Origin: Streptomyces sp. NBC_00878 | GTDB taxonomy: Bacteria > Actinomycetota > Actinomycetes > Streptomycetales > Streptomycetaceae | DNA length: 64,000 nt | Assembly: GCF_026341515.1 (NCBI RefSeq) | Contig: NZ_JAPEOK010000001.1 | Coordinates: 4,836,001 to 4,900,000, forward strand | Reading direction: 5' to 3' | Shown: positions 35,993 to 45,339 of the stretch, one piece after another | Position numbering within the stretch: position 1 is the stretch's first letter | Layout: each line of letters starts with the position of its first letter | Translations under genes and position numbers: made by a program | Notes under the pieces: generated by a model | The model's input: the letters and a program-made list of their open reading frames with translations, nothing else | The model's database searches: none | Told to the model about the DNA's origin: nothing

Positions 35993-38668
35993 CTACCAGG
36001 GCACATTGCGGAGCGAGGGAGTGTCGCCTTGCGCGGGCGTCAGGGGCTGGAGCTGGCCGAACCAGATGCGCCAGGTGAAGAGGAGGCACGCCAGACCCGG
36101 GACGCAGAACATGAGCCACACCAGCCACGCTGGAGGGAAGTAGGCCGGCAGAGGCCAGGCGTCATGGAACAGCGCGCCCATGCACACGTCCATGAGCACG
36201 ACGAGTGGCGGACCGATCCAAGTCGCCCCGGCCGTCCAGTCCAGCCGGCCGCTGCCCCAGTACGCGGCAAAGGTCATGCTGAAGCCGACGTGTGCCGGGA
36301 TGTAGAGCCAGCCAGCCCACCCTTCTCCCAGCCCGTTGGAGTAGGCGACGCCGACCGTGGAGGCGGTGATGGCCAGCAGGTAGACCATGCTGACCGTGGT
36401 GAGCAGCAGCCGGACGTGCCACTTCACGACCTGCTTGACCAGGACGTAGTCGCGGCGCCCTGCGGGTGCGCGGCTGGTTGGTGACCAGCTGCCGCCCGAC
36501 GGCTCGCCTTCCCCGGTGCCCGTGTGGTCGAGGAGGGTGGTGAGGCTGGTCCCGGCGGCCACGCAGTCCTCGGCCCGCTGCACCAGGTCGGCCGCCCGCT
36601 CGTAGACGGCGGTGTCCGCGCCAGGCTGAGCTGCGCGGACGCTGACCGCCTGCCGGGTTCCGTTCAGCCAGTGGGCGGCATCGTCGGTATCCAGCTCGGC
36701 GGCGGCCTGGACGGCCAGGGGCAGCAGCTCGTCGGGGGCCGCGGCCACGGCCCGGTGGGCGCCCTCGGCAAGCGCGGGATCCTCCGCGCTGACACGGGCG
36801 ACAACGTGGAGGGTCTGGGTGCGCTGCGCGGGCTTGAGGGTTTCGTGCTGCAGGAACTGCTCGACGAATTCGTGCCCGCTGTCGGTCTCGACCTCGGTGA
36901 GCAGGGCTGCGGCCAGCGGCTCGCCGACCGCGCCCCAGTGGGCGCCGTCGGTGCTGGGGTAGGCCGCGGTGAGGATGTCATCCAGCGCGGCGAGGACTCG
37001 CTGGTCGGGCGGAGCCGAGGGGCCGTAGCCGCTGTGATGGGAGTCGTACCCGGCGCGGATAACGGCCTGCCCGTCGCGGATGGTGGCCGCCCCGGCGAGG
37101 AACTGGGCGGTGATCAGACTGCGGATCAGCTTGGTGTCCACCGCACCCTGCGGAAGACGGGCCTCGGCGATCTTGCGGACGTAGTTCTCCTCATGTGCCA
37201 GGAGCACGTCCATGGGATGGTCACGGTCGGCGAAGTCCGGGTTGGCGTGGACCAGGACGTCGGCGAGGGCCGCGATGTGGTGGTAGATGACCGGATGCGG
37301 CCCCGAGTTCGCGATGCGGGCGCCGTACGCGGCCGGCGCATCCGCGAGAGCGCCCTCGCGCCAGCTCTCGTCCGCGTGTCCGGCGAGGCGGAGCTGTTCG
37401 ATCCGGTGCGCGAAGGCCGTCTTGGCGCATCGGTAGATGTCCGTGCCGGGCTGGCCACCGTAGGCGTCGTCGGGGGTGACGGCGAAGGTGTGGGCGACGG
37501 GGCCCGCGTGCAGGGCGCGCAGTTCGCGCTGTTTGGACGGCCACCAGCCGTCCCGGCGGCGGGCCAGGAGCAGGACGCGCACCGTGTGGCCGTCGTGCTG
37601 TGAGGCCAGGGCCGCCATCAGGTCGGCGAGTTGACCATCCCGGCTCTCGGCCAGGTCCACGATCACCAGCAGCGGGTAGCGGGAGGAGGCGAGCAGGCCG
37701 TAACCGGCGTGGGGCGGTCGGTCGGTGAGGAAGCCGCCGCTCCATGGACGCCGGTCCGCGTCCTGGGGAAGCGGGACGGCCAGGCGCTGCAACACCTCGG
37801 CGAGCAGGCGGGTTTTGCCGGTGCCGCCCAACCCGGTCAGCGCGGCGACGTCCACCCGGTGTGCCGTACGGCACCAGGTCACGATCTCGTCGATCAGGTG
37901 GGACATGCCAGTGAGGGCGACGGTGCGCGCATGCGGATCGAGCAAGTAGGAGGAGGACAGCACCGGTTCGGGCGGGCCGTGCAGTAGGGGTTGCAGGTCG
38001 GCCGCCTGCAGCTGGGGCAGCAGGCCCGTGTGCTTTGCCACGGCGCGGCAGAAGCCGTCGGCTGCCATCAGCTGGGAGGCTGGCAGGGCCATCAGACTGC
38101 GATCCCACTGCTTGTCGACCGTGCGCACCAGCCCGACCAGCAGCCCCTGGCAGGTGACCCCCGCCCCGGACAGTCCCTTCCAGTTCTCGTAGAAGCGGGG
38201 CAGCGCCCCCAACACCTCGAACCCGTACAGCATCGAGCGTGAACCGGTGTGCGGTGCGATCGTTCCGTCCACCGTTTTCAGGTCGTCGACGAAACGCTCC
38301 GGATCCGCACCGGCTTTGCGGCGCATGGCCTTGGGAAAGCCCGACATGGTGCACTGCGGGCGATGGCCGGGATCGCTGCACACCAGCTCGCCGAACCGCA
38401 CTGTGGTCATCCCCGCGCCGACGGCATCACGGTCCGCCTCCAACAGCGCCGCATCAAGGCGAGGATCGCTCCACACCACGCGGGCTGGGGTGAACTTGGT
38501 GTTCTGCAGGTCCCGGACCGCCACGTCGCGGGGCGTGGGCTGGGCGACGTGCAAGGCGGTCAGGATCAAGCCGGGGGCGATGAGGTAGCCGGTGCCGTAG
38601 GATTCCTCGCCGCTGCTTGTGCCTTGTACTTCTACGGTGCGCCGTTCCGATCCCCCGATCATCGGCAT
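35993..38668 (-). CDS. Trypsin-like protease-STAND NTPase-membrane protein
   Basis: Encodes 891 residues. The N-terminal trypsin-like domain has a complete triad: His40 (LILTALHVAQ), Asp72 (WSDPRLDAALL) and Ser167 (WKGLSGAGVT). A STAND-type NTPase follows, with Walker A ALTGLGGTGKTRLLAEV (Lys285) and Walker B YPLLVIVDLAES (Asp338). A helical region and, near residues 745-875, four hydrophobic segments (LLLTTVSMVYLLAITASTVG and PPAWLVWLMFCVPGLACLLF among them) place the C-terminus in the membrane. The start lies 5 bp after the trypco2 stop. Such trypsin-STAND genes belong to predicted NTP-dependent conflict systems that act by proteolysis on infection. Confidence 0.8.
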   Translation of the reverse strand: MPMIGGSERRTVEVQGTSSGEESYGTGYLIAPGLILTALHVAQPTPRDVAVRDLQNTKFTPARVVWSDPRLDAALLEADRDAVGAGMTTVRFGELVCSDPGHRPQCTMSGFPKAMRRKAGADPERFVDDLKTVDGTIAPHTGSRSMLYGFEVLGALPRFYENWKGLSGAGVTCQGLLVGLVRTVDKQWDRSLMALPASQLMAADGFCRAVAKHTGLLPQLQAADLQPLLHGPPEPVLSSSYLLDPHARTVALTGMSHLIDEIVTWCRTAHRVDVAALTGLGGTGKTRLLAEVLQRLAVPLPQDADRRPWSGGFLTDRPPHAGYGLLASSRYPLLVIVDLAESRDGQLADLMAALASQHDGHTVRVLLLARRRDGWWPSKQRELRALHAGPVAHTFAVTPDDAYGGQPGTDIYRCAKTAFAHRIEQLRLAGHADESWREGALADAPAAYGARIANSGPHPVIYHHIAALADVLVHANPDFADRDHPMDVLLAHEENYVRKIAEARLPQGAVDTKLIRSLITAQFLAGAATIRDGQAVIRAGYDSHHSGYGPSAPPDQRVLAALDDILTAAYPSTDGAHWGAVGEPLAAALLTEVETDSGHEFVEQFLQHETLKPAQRTQTLHVVARVSAEDPALAEGAHRAVAAAPDELLPLAVQAAAELDTDDAAHWLNGTRQAVSVRAAQPGADTAVYERAADLVQRAEDCVAAGTSLTTLLDHTGTGEGEPSGGSWSPTSRAPAGRRDYVLVKQVVKWHVRLLLTTVSMVYLLAITASTVGVAYSNGLGEGWAGWLYIPAHVGFSMTFAAYWGSGRLDWTAGATWIGPPLVVLMDVCMGALFHDAWPLPAYFPPAWLVWLMFCVPGLACLLFTWRIWFGQLQPLTPAQGDTPSLRNVPW

Positions 38669-38673
38669 GGCCG

Positions 38674-39009
38674 CTAGTCCAGGCCCAGTCCGGCCAGGGA
38701 CCCGCCGCGGCCACCCGCCGTGTCCCCGATCTCAAGGTCGTTTCCGTCCGCGTCGGGGGCGACGCTGAGGGTGACCGTCATGCGGTGGGTGGCGGTCCGT
38801 GACCGCTCCCCTTTCGCGTCAGCGGAGACGACGAACGCCTTCACACCTCCGCCCGCCGACGCGGTGTGCCGCAGTTCGATCCCCAGGTCGAGGACGACGT
38901 CCTTGACGGTGAACCGGATCGGCGAGCCCGCCCCATCACGCTGGGCTGCGGCCAGCCCGTCGCGCACCGCTTTGATCGCATCCGACAGCTCAGCCGGCTC
39001 CAACTCCAT
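38674..39009 (-). CDS. Trypco2 (trypsin-co-occurring domain 2) protein
   Basis: Encodes 111 residues from the ATG at 39009, preceded by AAGGGGGA. The sequence MELEPAELSDAIKAVRDGLA, FTVKDVVLDLGIELRHTASA and GVKAFVVSADAKGERS matches the small trypco2 domain that is found beside trypsin-like conflict proteins. It is the first gene of a two-gene operon with the trypsin-STAND gene (5-bp gap). Its role in such systems is thought to be as adaptor or protease substrate, but this is not proven. Confidence 0.78.
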   Translation of the reverse strand: MELEPAELSDAIKAVRDGLAAAQRDGAGSPIRFTVKDVVLDLGIELRHTASAGGGVKAFVVSADAKGERSRTATHRMTVTLSVAPDADGNDLEIGDTAGGRGGSLAGLGLD

Positions 39010-39216
39010 ATATCCCCCTTGATCGTTGACGTGCTGCGCCAGTGTGCCCCCGCAGAAGGTGCTGCGGAAGTGCGCCGCCAGCCGAATACCCGCCCACCAA
39101 CGACGCGATACCGCCGCGGCCCCGAATCCTGCCCGGCCCGAGCTCCGTCGGCCGCGGCGGGCCACAGGAGCGGGGACCGGGCCGCGATGCGGCTACCCGC
39201 GCGGCATCGCGTCAGC

Positions 39217-40647
39217 TCACCGCCGCACGGTCACACCGGCCGGCGTCCGCACCGCCGCGCGGTCGAGTTCCTCGAAGATCTGCTCGCGCAGCCGGGTGCG
39301 CGAGCCGGGGGTCTGCAGGCGCCCATAGCGCGTCTCGAACCCTGCCAGGTGCGCACGGATACGCTGGTAGAGATCCGGGTGGCGGCGTACGAGCTCGTCG
39401 TAGGCCTGGTCGCCGGCTTGCTTCAGCAGTGCATGGCTGGGATCGCCGCGCTCGGCGATGGACAGCCCATCGTTGAGCGTGGTGATCAGACGTACGGCCT
39501 CGGCGCGGCGCTGCAGCAGCGCCGCGAACAGCCGCCGCCGGGCCTGGAGTTGCTTCAGCTGCGCGGTGGTGCGGGGAGTCGGCGTGCGGGTCAGATCGGT
39601 CAGATGCTTGGTGTGTGGGTTGTCCGCGCCCGGGGCGACGGCACGCAAGCTCTCGTTGAGCTGATCGCGCCAGCGGTTGAGTACCAGGGGATGACACAGC
39701 ACGTCATCGCGTTCGTCCTGGCGGCCGGCGTCGGTGAGCAGCCGCTTTCGAAACGCCGACTCGTCGAGTGCGAGGACGGAGCGGACGGCGTCGTTGAGCG
39801 GTGCGATGAGCCACCCGTTGTCGATGCAGCGGGTGATCTTCTCCTGAATGCAGCGGATCGGTGCGGCTGCCGCGGCGGGCACCCCTGCCGCGGTCGCGAA
39901 CTCCAGGACCAGGGCGTCCTTCTCGGCGCTGAGGTAGCGGCCCAGCCAGGCGCGTGCCACGCGCCGGGAGTCATCGGTGGCGGGCGGGAACGGGAGCACT
40001 CCCGCGGTGGTGAGCTCCTCGACGCGCTGGGCCTTCAAGCGCCGCTCCGCTTCCCGCAACTGCTGCCATACCGCCTGCTGCTGAGCCTTGAGATTCCGGG
40101 CCGTCTCATCACACTGGCCGGACAGGATCCGGATCTCGCGTCTGATCTGCCGGTCGTACAGCGCGTAGGTGAGGGCGTCGATGCTGTGCTCGATACGGTC
40201 CGGGCCGTACAGCAGCTCGTCGAGACCCGTGCGGCGCACCCCGCACGCCTGCGCGGTCACCACTTTGGCCAGGTCGAGGAAGCTGACGCTGATCAAGTCC
40301 GACAGTTGGGGCAGGGGCAGTCGCCACGGCTGCGGGTGCGGCATCCGCACGGCGCGCAGGCCCGCCGCGTCAAGGCCGAGGCCGCTGCGTCGCTGCACGC
40401 TGCGGTGATGGGGTTCGCGCAGGTCGAGGGCGAAGCGGACGTTGAGATAGCGGAGGGTGCGGCCACGGTGCAGCGCCGTGGTCGGACGGTCCCGCAAGGT
40501 CCGGCAGGGGGCGTACTGCGACGCCCCGCAGGTCGGGCACGCGATCGTCGCGATGTCCGACGAGGTCACGTTCCACAGGGCCCGGCGCACCGGCCCCGAG
40601 GACCACGTCTGCTCGTCGAAAGCTGCGTCACTCAGTCGGGTAGGCAT
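39217..40647 (-). CDS. Zinc-knuckle protein of unknown function
   Basis: Encodes 476 residues from the ATG at 40647 (MPTRLSDAAFDEQTWSSG). An N-terminal segment ATIACPTCGASQYAPCRT followed by LHRGRTLRY resembles the short CPxCGA-x-PC-x-H-x-R zinc knuckle seen in actinophage and Streptomyces proteins that bind nucleic acid. The remaining 380 residues are mostly helical and charged (LKAQQQAVWQQLREAERRLK, QARRRLFAALLQRRAEAVRL) and I do not recognise them. It lies alone between the trypco2 operon and the CBASS pair, in the same orientation as both. It is a candidate new defence gene by position only. Confidence 0.6.
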   Translation of the reverse strand: MPTRLSDAAFDEQTWSSGPVRRALWNVTSSDIATIACPTCGASQYAPCRTLRDRPTTALHRGRTLRYLNVRFALDLREPHHRSVQRRSGLGLDAAGLRAVRMPHPQPWRLPLPQLSDLISVSFLDLAKVVTAQACGVRRTGLDELLYGPDRIEHSIDALTYALYDRQIRREIRILSGQCDETARNLKAQQQAVWQQLREAERRLKAQRVEELTTAGVLPFPPATDDSRRVARAWLGRYLSAEKDALVLEFATAAGVPAAAAAPIRCIQEKITRCIDNGWLIAPLNDAVRSVLALDESAFRKRLLTDAGRQDERDDVLCHPLVLNRWRDQLNESLRAVAPGADNPHTKHLTDLTRTPTPRTTAQLKQLQARRRLFAALLQRRAEAVRLITTLNDGLSIAERGDPSHALLKQAGDQAYDELVRRHPDLYQRIRAHLAGFETRYGRLQTPGSRTRLREQIFEELDRAAVRTPAGVTVRR

Positions 40648-41287
40648 GCGCCGCAACCTGCCAGCCACCCCGCGGGCGCGCAGGCGCACGCATCCCGCAC
40701 GTCCCACGCACGGGTCACGCGTCGCGTACGAACGTTCCCTTCCGGGCTGTGTGTTCGGCGGCTCCGGTGGGGGCGCAAACCCGATGCCTGCTGATGGACG
40801 CGACAGCCGCAGTGCTGGGCCCGGCGGGCGCCTTCACCGCGTTCACCTACCTCCACGCCGTACCCCTGACCCCCGCCAGCCGGTTCCGCGGACTACTGGC
40901 CGACCGCTTAGAGGAGGTCGTGCCCAGCCGGACCGTCTGGCGCAACACCCCCCGCCTTCGTCCTGCACGCACGCAGACCCCGCGTGACAGGGCATCAAAG
41001 CACCGAGCCTGCTGACTCATCGTCGGAGCAGAGTTGAAAGTCCTGGGAGCCTTGCTGAAGAAGCGACGGGCCGGGCAAGCGCGCCTCGCGTGGAACACAC
41101 CGCACCTGGCCGCGCCGGACACACTGACCCTCACCAGCCCCGCGTTCGGACACGAAGGCGCGATTGGGAATCGGGCTCGGTCCGAAAGCCGCAGCCGCAC
41201 AGTAGGAAGGACGAATGGGGCCCAGCGCGAGGTTCTCGCTCAACTCTGCCCGGCGCTACGACCACGAAGAGTCACCTTATCCTGGGC
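40648..41287. other. Intergenic region with one doubtful short reading frame
   Basis: These 640 bp separate the zinc-knuckle gene from the 3' end of the CD-NTase gene. A plus-strand frame at 40794-41015 (73 codons, MDATAAVLGPAGAFTAFTYL) has no ribosome-binding site or match I know and may be a remnant. GC content falls towards 41280 as the lower-GC CBASS genes begin. Confidence 0.35.
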
Positions 41288-42622
41288 TCAGCTGATGATG
41301 ACGTCGTGGTGATCAGTGGCTAGGACACGGCCGTTTTTAACGATGTAGACCTCCACATAGTGTTGTCCTTTCCAAGATGTTGACTCCTCGCGGGTTCTGC
41401 TTCGGTCCTCATCGAGAACGATCGCGCCTCGGAGTTGATCGCGCGCAGCGGCTTCGGGGCCGCGATTCCTGACCTTCCAATAGAGGTCGTACGGCTCTGG
41501 AACATCGGTGGTGATTGTGAAGCGCAGGCTCTGAAGGACGCTCACTCGACGGAGACGGCGTAGGGGGCCGTTCCGAAAACCACTCTTCGGGAGAACCTGA
41601 GCGTTGATCCGTACTTTGTACCCTCCTCGCCAGCTGAAGCCAAACTCTTCGATGTACTGCTCGTGCGGGGCACGAGCTTCGCGGGTCGGTTGAATATCCG
41701 AGGATGCCGTCAGAGACTTCTGAACCGAGCTCGGTTGCTGGAACGAGTCGCCAAAGACGCGCTGCCATGCTGCAAGGCTCAGCGCTTTGCCCTCCTCATC
41801 ATAGGCCTCGGTTACCCATGAGCTATACAGCTTGATCTTCTTTCGGAAGTTCTCGTATTGCTCCTGGTTCCAGCGGTGGTTGAACGTTGTCTCCGGACAG
41901 CTTGGGTCGGCGAGGGTCGGCATGAGCGGGTACAGGTCTAGCCAAGCGCTCAGATCGGCCAGAATTACCTTTAGAGCTGTGGGAGTGTCGCTGTAGCGCG
42001 TAGCTTCGTGCCAGGTTTGGATTCGTTCGCCAAGCAGAGTCGTGAGAATTACGGACGGTACGCTGAAGGTCTGCTTGTAGTCTCGTACATATTTCATCAG
42101 CCTGATGACGCGCCGCAGTTGGCCGTTGGCCAGACTATCCTTCTCCTTCATCCAGTCCGTAAATCCCTGAGGGTTGGTATCTTCGAAATCATTCTCGGCG
42201 TAGTTGACGATAACCTCGCGGCCGTCCGCCAGAGTGATGTAGGGCACCACGTCGACGTGGCAGTCACCCGCGTAGACGATGCGGCAGCACCGGTTCTTCT
42301 TGGTTACCTTCGACTTGTAGGTGGCGGATCGCTTGAACGCAGCCCGGACCTCCCGCAAGTAGTCTTTTGGCTTCCAGTCCTCCACCTCATCCAGATGTAG
42401 GAGGAAGTCTGCGTCAAACTCGTGATTGTTGAATGGCCTGATGATTGTGCGGTGAGCCCAGGACCCCTGCGGAATGTGCGTCCTGTAGAGGCTGCCGATT
42501 TGACTGTCAGCCTTCAGAGTTGATGTAATTGCGGCCACGCGATCGTCGAGTTTATCTAGGCGTGTCTGGTTGAGATTTACAGTGTCCGTAAGGAATGCGC
42601 TGAAGTAAGCCAGCAGTTTCAT
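41288..42622 (-). CDS. CBASS CD-NTase (SMODS nucleotidyltransferase with AGS-C sensor)
   Basis: Makes a cyclic oligonucleotide alarm on phage infection. It has 444 residues. The polymerase-beta active site is GSWAHRTIIRPFNNHEFDAD (Gly53-Ser54, Asp70, Asp72), with the third Asp at 124 in CHVDVVPYI. The C-terminal 110 residues (LRFTITTDVPEPYDLYWKVR, then GQHYVEVYIVKNGRVL) match the AGS-C domain found at the end of many such enzymes. The ATG overlaps the cap5 stop by 4 bp (ATGA). Base composition is visibly lower in GC than surrounding genes, which suggests separate acquisition. The product nucleotide cannot be predicted. Confidence 0.85.
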   Translation of the reverse strand: MKLLAYFSAFLTDTVNLNQTRLDKLDDRVAAITSTLKADSQIGSLYRTHIPQGSWAHRTIIRPFNNHEFDADFLLHLDEVEDWKPKDYLREVRAAFKRSATYKSKVTKKNRCCRIVYAGDCHVDVVPYITLADGREVIVNYAENDFEDTNPQGFTDWMKEKDSLANGQLRRVIRLMKYVRDYKQTFSVPSVILTTLLGERIQTWHEATRYSDTPTALKVILADLSAWLDLYPLMPTLADPSCPETTFNHRWNQEQYENFRKKIKLYSSWVTEAYDEEGKALSLAAWQRVFGDSFQQPSSVQKSLTASSDIQPTREARAPHEQYIEEFGFSWRGGYKVRINAQVLPKSGFRNGPLRRLRRVSVLQSLRFTITTDVPEPYDLYWKVRNRGPEAAARDQLRGAIVLDEDRSRTREESTSWKGQHYVEVYIVKNGRVLATDHHDVIIS

Positions 42623-43770
42623 GAAATCTCCAGCGCGACTGTGTAGCGCCCGTCGGTTCGGTCGTAGATGGCCATCTTCGGGTGCACATGAGAGTCGTGA
42701 ACCCGTCCCAACGCCACGGCTGCCGAAACCGGGGCTGCGGCTAGAACGTGCAGGATTCGCATGTGCTTGTGCTGGGCTTCCATGCTGGAGAGCATTGAGC
42801 GCAGCGAGTTTGTGAATTCGCTCAGCGTTTCCAGTGAGTCGATTACATCGACGGAGGGCACCGTGCCAGCAGGGTTGATCACCCAGCGTGGTAGTTCCCG
42901 GAGATTCTCGGGAAGTTCGTCAGCCTGGATTGAGCCGGAGATGTTGAGTACCAGGACTCCCTCCTCGGCGTCCTGCGGGGGGTTCTGCGGTGAGGTGGTG
43001 GTGAAGCTCGTGCTGGGCGCCGGGTTGTCGGGCCAGTTCCAGGCTTCTGTACTGCGGTGCCGTTGGTAGATAGTGACGGCAAAGGTGTCGTCGAGGCGCG
43101 AGCCGAAGTAGACGAGCAACGGCAGACGCGCGAAGCCGAAGGCGCTGACGTGTTGCACGGTGTCCTCGCGCAGTGCTTCGGCGAGCCGACGTTCAAGAAT
43201 CCGATCGATGTGCCGCTTGCACTGTTCCCAGTAGGCCGACTCGGACTCCTCCTCTCCGATCACGTTACGGAGGTCGATCTCGAAGCCGTCGCCGTGCAGG
43301 CTCAATGGGAAATCGGGGAACCGCCCTTCTGAGCGGATCACCGCCTCGGCGGCCGTCGGCTTGGTCAGCTCAACTTCGTAGCCCCGCACCGGCCCGATCA
43401 ACCGGATCACCGCGGTTCCGTTTTGGGGGCTGAGGCCAGTCATGCGTCGAATCCATGCCTCGCGCTTGCGCTTGATCGTCCGCAAGCGCTCCACCGTCAT
43501 GAGGTTGAGTGACCCCTTGCGGTCGATCTCGTTGTGCTCACCTCGACACAGAAGCATCAGGTTGTCAGCGAGGTCGCGCTTGTCTTCCGGGAGCGGGTCC
43601 ATGCCCCGTGGAGAGCCAGGTGCTACGTCACGGCCCACGATGTGGGCCAGTTCCCCGAGGGTGAAGTCCTTGTAGGTGAGCTTGCCTTCGAGCAGGTAGT
43701 TGCCGCAGAACTCGCACCGTCCCCCGGCTCGGACCCAAGCCTTCAAGCGTTCTGTGTCAGAGATGGCCAT
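42619..43770 (-). CDS. cap5: CBASS effector nuclease Cap5 (HNH-SAVED)
   Basis: Cleaves DNA when its SAVED domain binds the cyclic nucleotide made by the adjacent CD-NTase. It has 383 residues from the ATG at 43770. The N-terminal HNH domain has Cys19-x2-Cys22 (GGRCEFCGNYL), His43 (LGELAHIVGRD), Asn70, Cys75 and His79 (NLMLLCRGEHNEID). The C-terminal half (residues about 190-383), with ISGSIQADELPENLRELPRW and HVLAAAPVSAAVALGRVHD, is a SAVED sensor. It is first in the CBASS operon. Only about 120 bp separate its start from IS701 right copy, so its promoter lies next to that insertion. I ignore the open frame upstream, which runs into IS701. Confidence 0.87.
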   Translation of the reverse strand: MAISDTERLKAWVRAGGRCEFCGNYLLEGKLTYKDFTLGELAHIVGRDVAPGSPRGMDPLPEDKRDLADNLMLLCRGEHNEIDRKGSLNLMTVERLRTIKRKREAWIRRMTGLSPQNGTAVIRLIGPVRGYEVELTKPTAAEAVIRSEGRFPDFPLSLHGDGFEIDLRNVIGEEESESAYWEQCKRHIDRILERRLAEALREDTVQHVSAFGFARLPLLVYFGSRLDDTFAVTIYQRHRSTEAWNWPDNPAPSTSFTTTSPQNPPQDAEEGVLVLNISGSIQADELPENLRELPRWVINPAGTVPSVDVIDSLETLSEFTNSLRSMLSSMEAQHKHMRILHVLAAAPVSAAVALGRVHDSHVHPKMAIYDRTDGRYTVALEIS

Positions 43771-43829
43771 ATGCCCTCTTCTCGCGCATCTTCCCATCGA
43801 AGACGGAAGTGCATACAGAGAAGCACGCG

Positions 43830-43895
43830 CCACTGACAGTCGGTGGCCCTCGGCACAGGACAGCCGGAACGGCTGTGAGGACATGCTTGTCACTA
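43830..43895 (-). pseudogene. TnsA-like gene, 3' fragment
   Basis: Reading leftwards from the CTAG beside IS701, the frame gives VTSMSSQPFRLSCAEGHRLS, the segment that should follow LLDCDPLV in the TnsA-like fragment at 15431-15685. The paralogue at 51545 reads VAGMSSQPFQLSWAGPDG at the same place. Recognisable family sequence then stops, so the gene was already truncated before the IS insertions. Confidence 0.75.
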
Positions 43896-43896
43896 G

Positions 43897-45338
43897 TAGG
43901 GCTTGGTCAGGTCGGTTGTTGTGGTGCGTGTCCTGCGGGCCCGGTGTGGCGTTGAGAGTGTGTGACTCCGGACGAGATTGCTGTGGTGCGTGGTGAGTTG
44001 GAGACGTTCGCGGCGGAGGTGTTCGAGCCGTTCGCGCGCAAGGATCAGCGCCGGTGGGGGCAGGTTTATGTGCGGGGGCTGCTGACCGACGGGCAGCGTA
44101 AGTCGGTCGAGCCGATGGCCGCCCGGCTCGGGGAGGACGGCAATCGTCAGGCACTGGCCAACTTCATCACCACCAGCCCCTGGGACCCGGCGCACATCCG
44201 GGCCCAGCTCGCCTGGCGGATGGAGGAGACGATCGGGCCCAAGGCCCTCATCTTCGACGACACCGGGTTCCTCAAGGACGGGATGGCCTCGGCATGCGTG
44301 TCGCGGCAGTACACCGGCACCGCGGGCAAGGTCACCAACTGCCAGGTCGGCGTCTCACTCCACCTCGCGTCCGACCACGCCTCGGCGGCGGTCAACTGGC
44401 GGCTGTTCCTGCCCCGGACATGGGATCCCGCCTCACCGGAGGCCGATGCGGACAAGGTCGCCCGCCGCACCGCCTGCGGCATCCCGGACGATGTCGGGCA
44501 TGTGGAGAAGTGGCAGCTGGCCCTGGACATGCTCGACGAGACCCGCTCGTGGGGGATCGAGGTGCCGCTGGCCGTCGCGGACGCCGGATACGGCGACGCT
44601 GCCGCGTTCCGGCACGGACTGCAGGCCCGCGGCCTGAACTACGTGGTGGGGATCTCCACCACACTGTCGGCCCAGCCCGCCGACGCGGTGCCGGTGGCCG
44701 GGCCGTACTGCGGGACGGGACGCCCGCCGCTGGCCAAGTATCCCGACAAGCCGCGGTCGGTGAAGGAGCTGGTCATCGCGGCGGGCCGGAAGGCTGCCCG
44801 GCCGGTGCAGTGGCGAGAGGGCTCCCGGCCCGGCACCGGCCGCTTTGGCCGTAAGCGGATGTACTCCCGCTTCGTGGCCTTGCGCATCCGGCCTGCCGGA
44901 CGCGAGGTCCGCCAGGCCACCGACGGCCCGGAACTGCCCGTGTGCTGGCTGCTGGCCGAATGGCCCGCCGGTGAGAACGAGCCGGTGCAGTTCTGGCTGT
45001 CCGACCTGCCCTCCGGCATGCCTCTGACCACGCTGGTCCGCCTCGCCAAACTCCGCTGGCGCATCGAGCACGACTACCGGGAGATGAAGCAGGCCCTGGG
45101 ACTTGCCCACTTCGAGGGCCGGACCTGGGGCGGCTGGCACCACCACGTCACCCTCGTCTCCGTCGCGCACGCCTTCTGCACCCTGCAACGACTGGCCCGG
45201 GCCCCAAAAGACCCAGCACCGGCCTGAGCCTCTACCAAGTCGTCCGCGAGCTACAGACACTCCTCGCCCTCTGGACCGGTGCCTGCCCCACCTGCCACCG
45301 CAACATGCCCACACCGATACGAATCTGACCAAGCCCTA
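43897..45338 (+). mobile_element. IS701-family element, right copy
   Basis: 1,442 bp with TAGGGCTTGGTCAG inverted ends and intact CTAG duplications at 43893-43896 and 45339-45342. Its transposase is identical to that of the left copy but the element lies in opposite orientation. One flank is the TnsA-like 3' fragment and the other the tniQ2 5' fragment, two genes that should not be neighbours. Confidence 0.93.
43962..45227 (+). CDS. IS701-family transposase, right copy
   Basis: A 421-residue DDE transposase with a GTG start, the same protein as the left copy. The acidic residues lie in FDDTGFLKDG, VADAGYGDAAAF and WRIEHDYREMKQALGL. The gene is intact and presumably functional. Confidence 0.93.
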   Translation: MTPDEIAVVRGELETFAAEVFEPFARKDQRRWGQVYVRGLLTDGQRKSVEPMAARLGEDGNRQALANFITTSPWDPAHIRAQLAWRMEETIGPKALIFDDTGFLKDGMASACVSRQYTGTAGKVTNCQVGVSLHLASDHASAAVNWRLFLPRTWDPASPEADADKVARRTACGIPDDVGHVEKWQLALDMLDETRSWGIEVPLAVADAGYGDAAAFRHGLQARGLNYVVGISTTLSAQPADAVPVAGPYCGTGRPPLAKYPDKPRSVKELVIAAGRKAARPVQWREGSRPGTGRFGRKRMYSRFVALRIRPAGREVRQATDGPELPVCWLLAEWPAGENEPVQFWLSDLPSGMPLTTLVRLAKLRWRIEHDYREMKQALGLAHFEGRTWGGWHHHVTLVSVAHAFCTLQRLARAPKDPAPA

Positions 45339-45339
45339 C

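Noticed and set aside
42619..44154. A 511-residue minus-strand protein extending Cap5 upstream
   Set aside because: The extra N-terminus is read through IS701 terminal sequence and the TnsA-like remnant. The natural start is the ATG at 43770 before the HNH domain.
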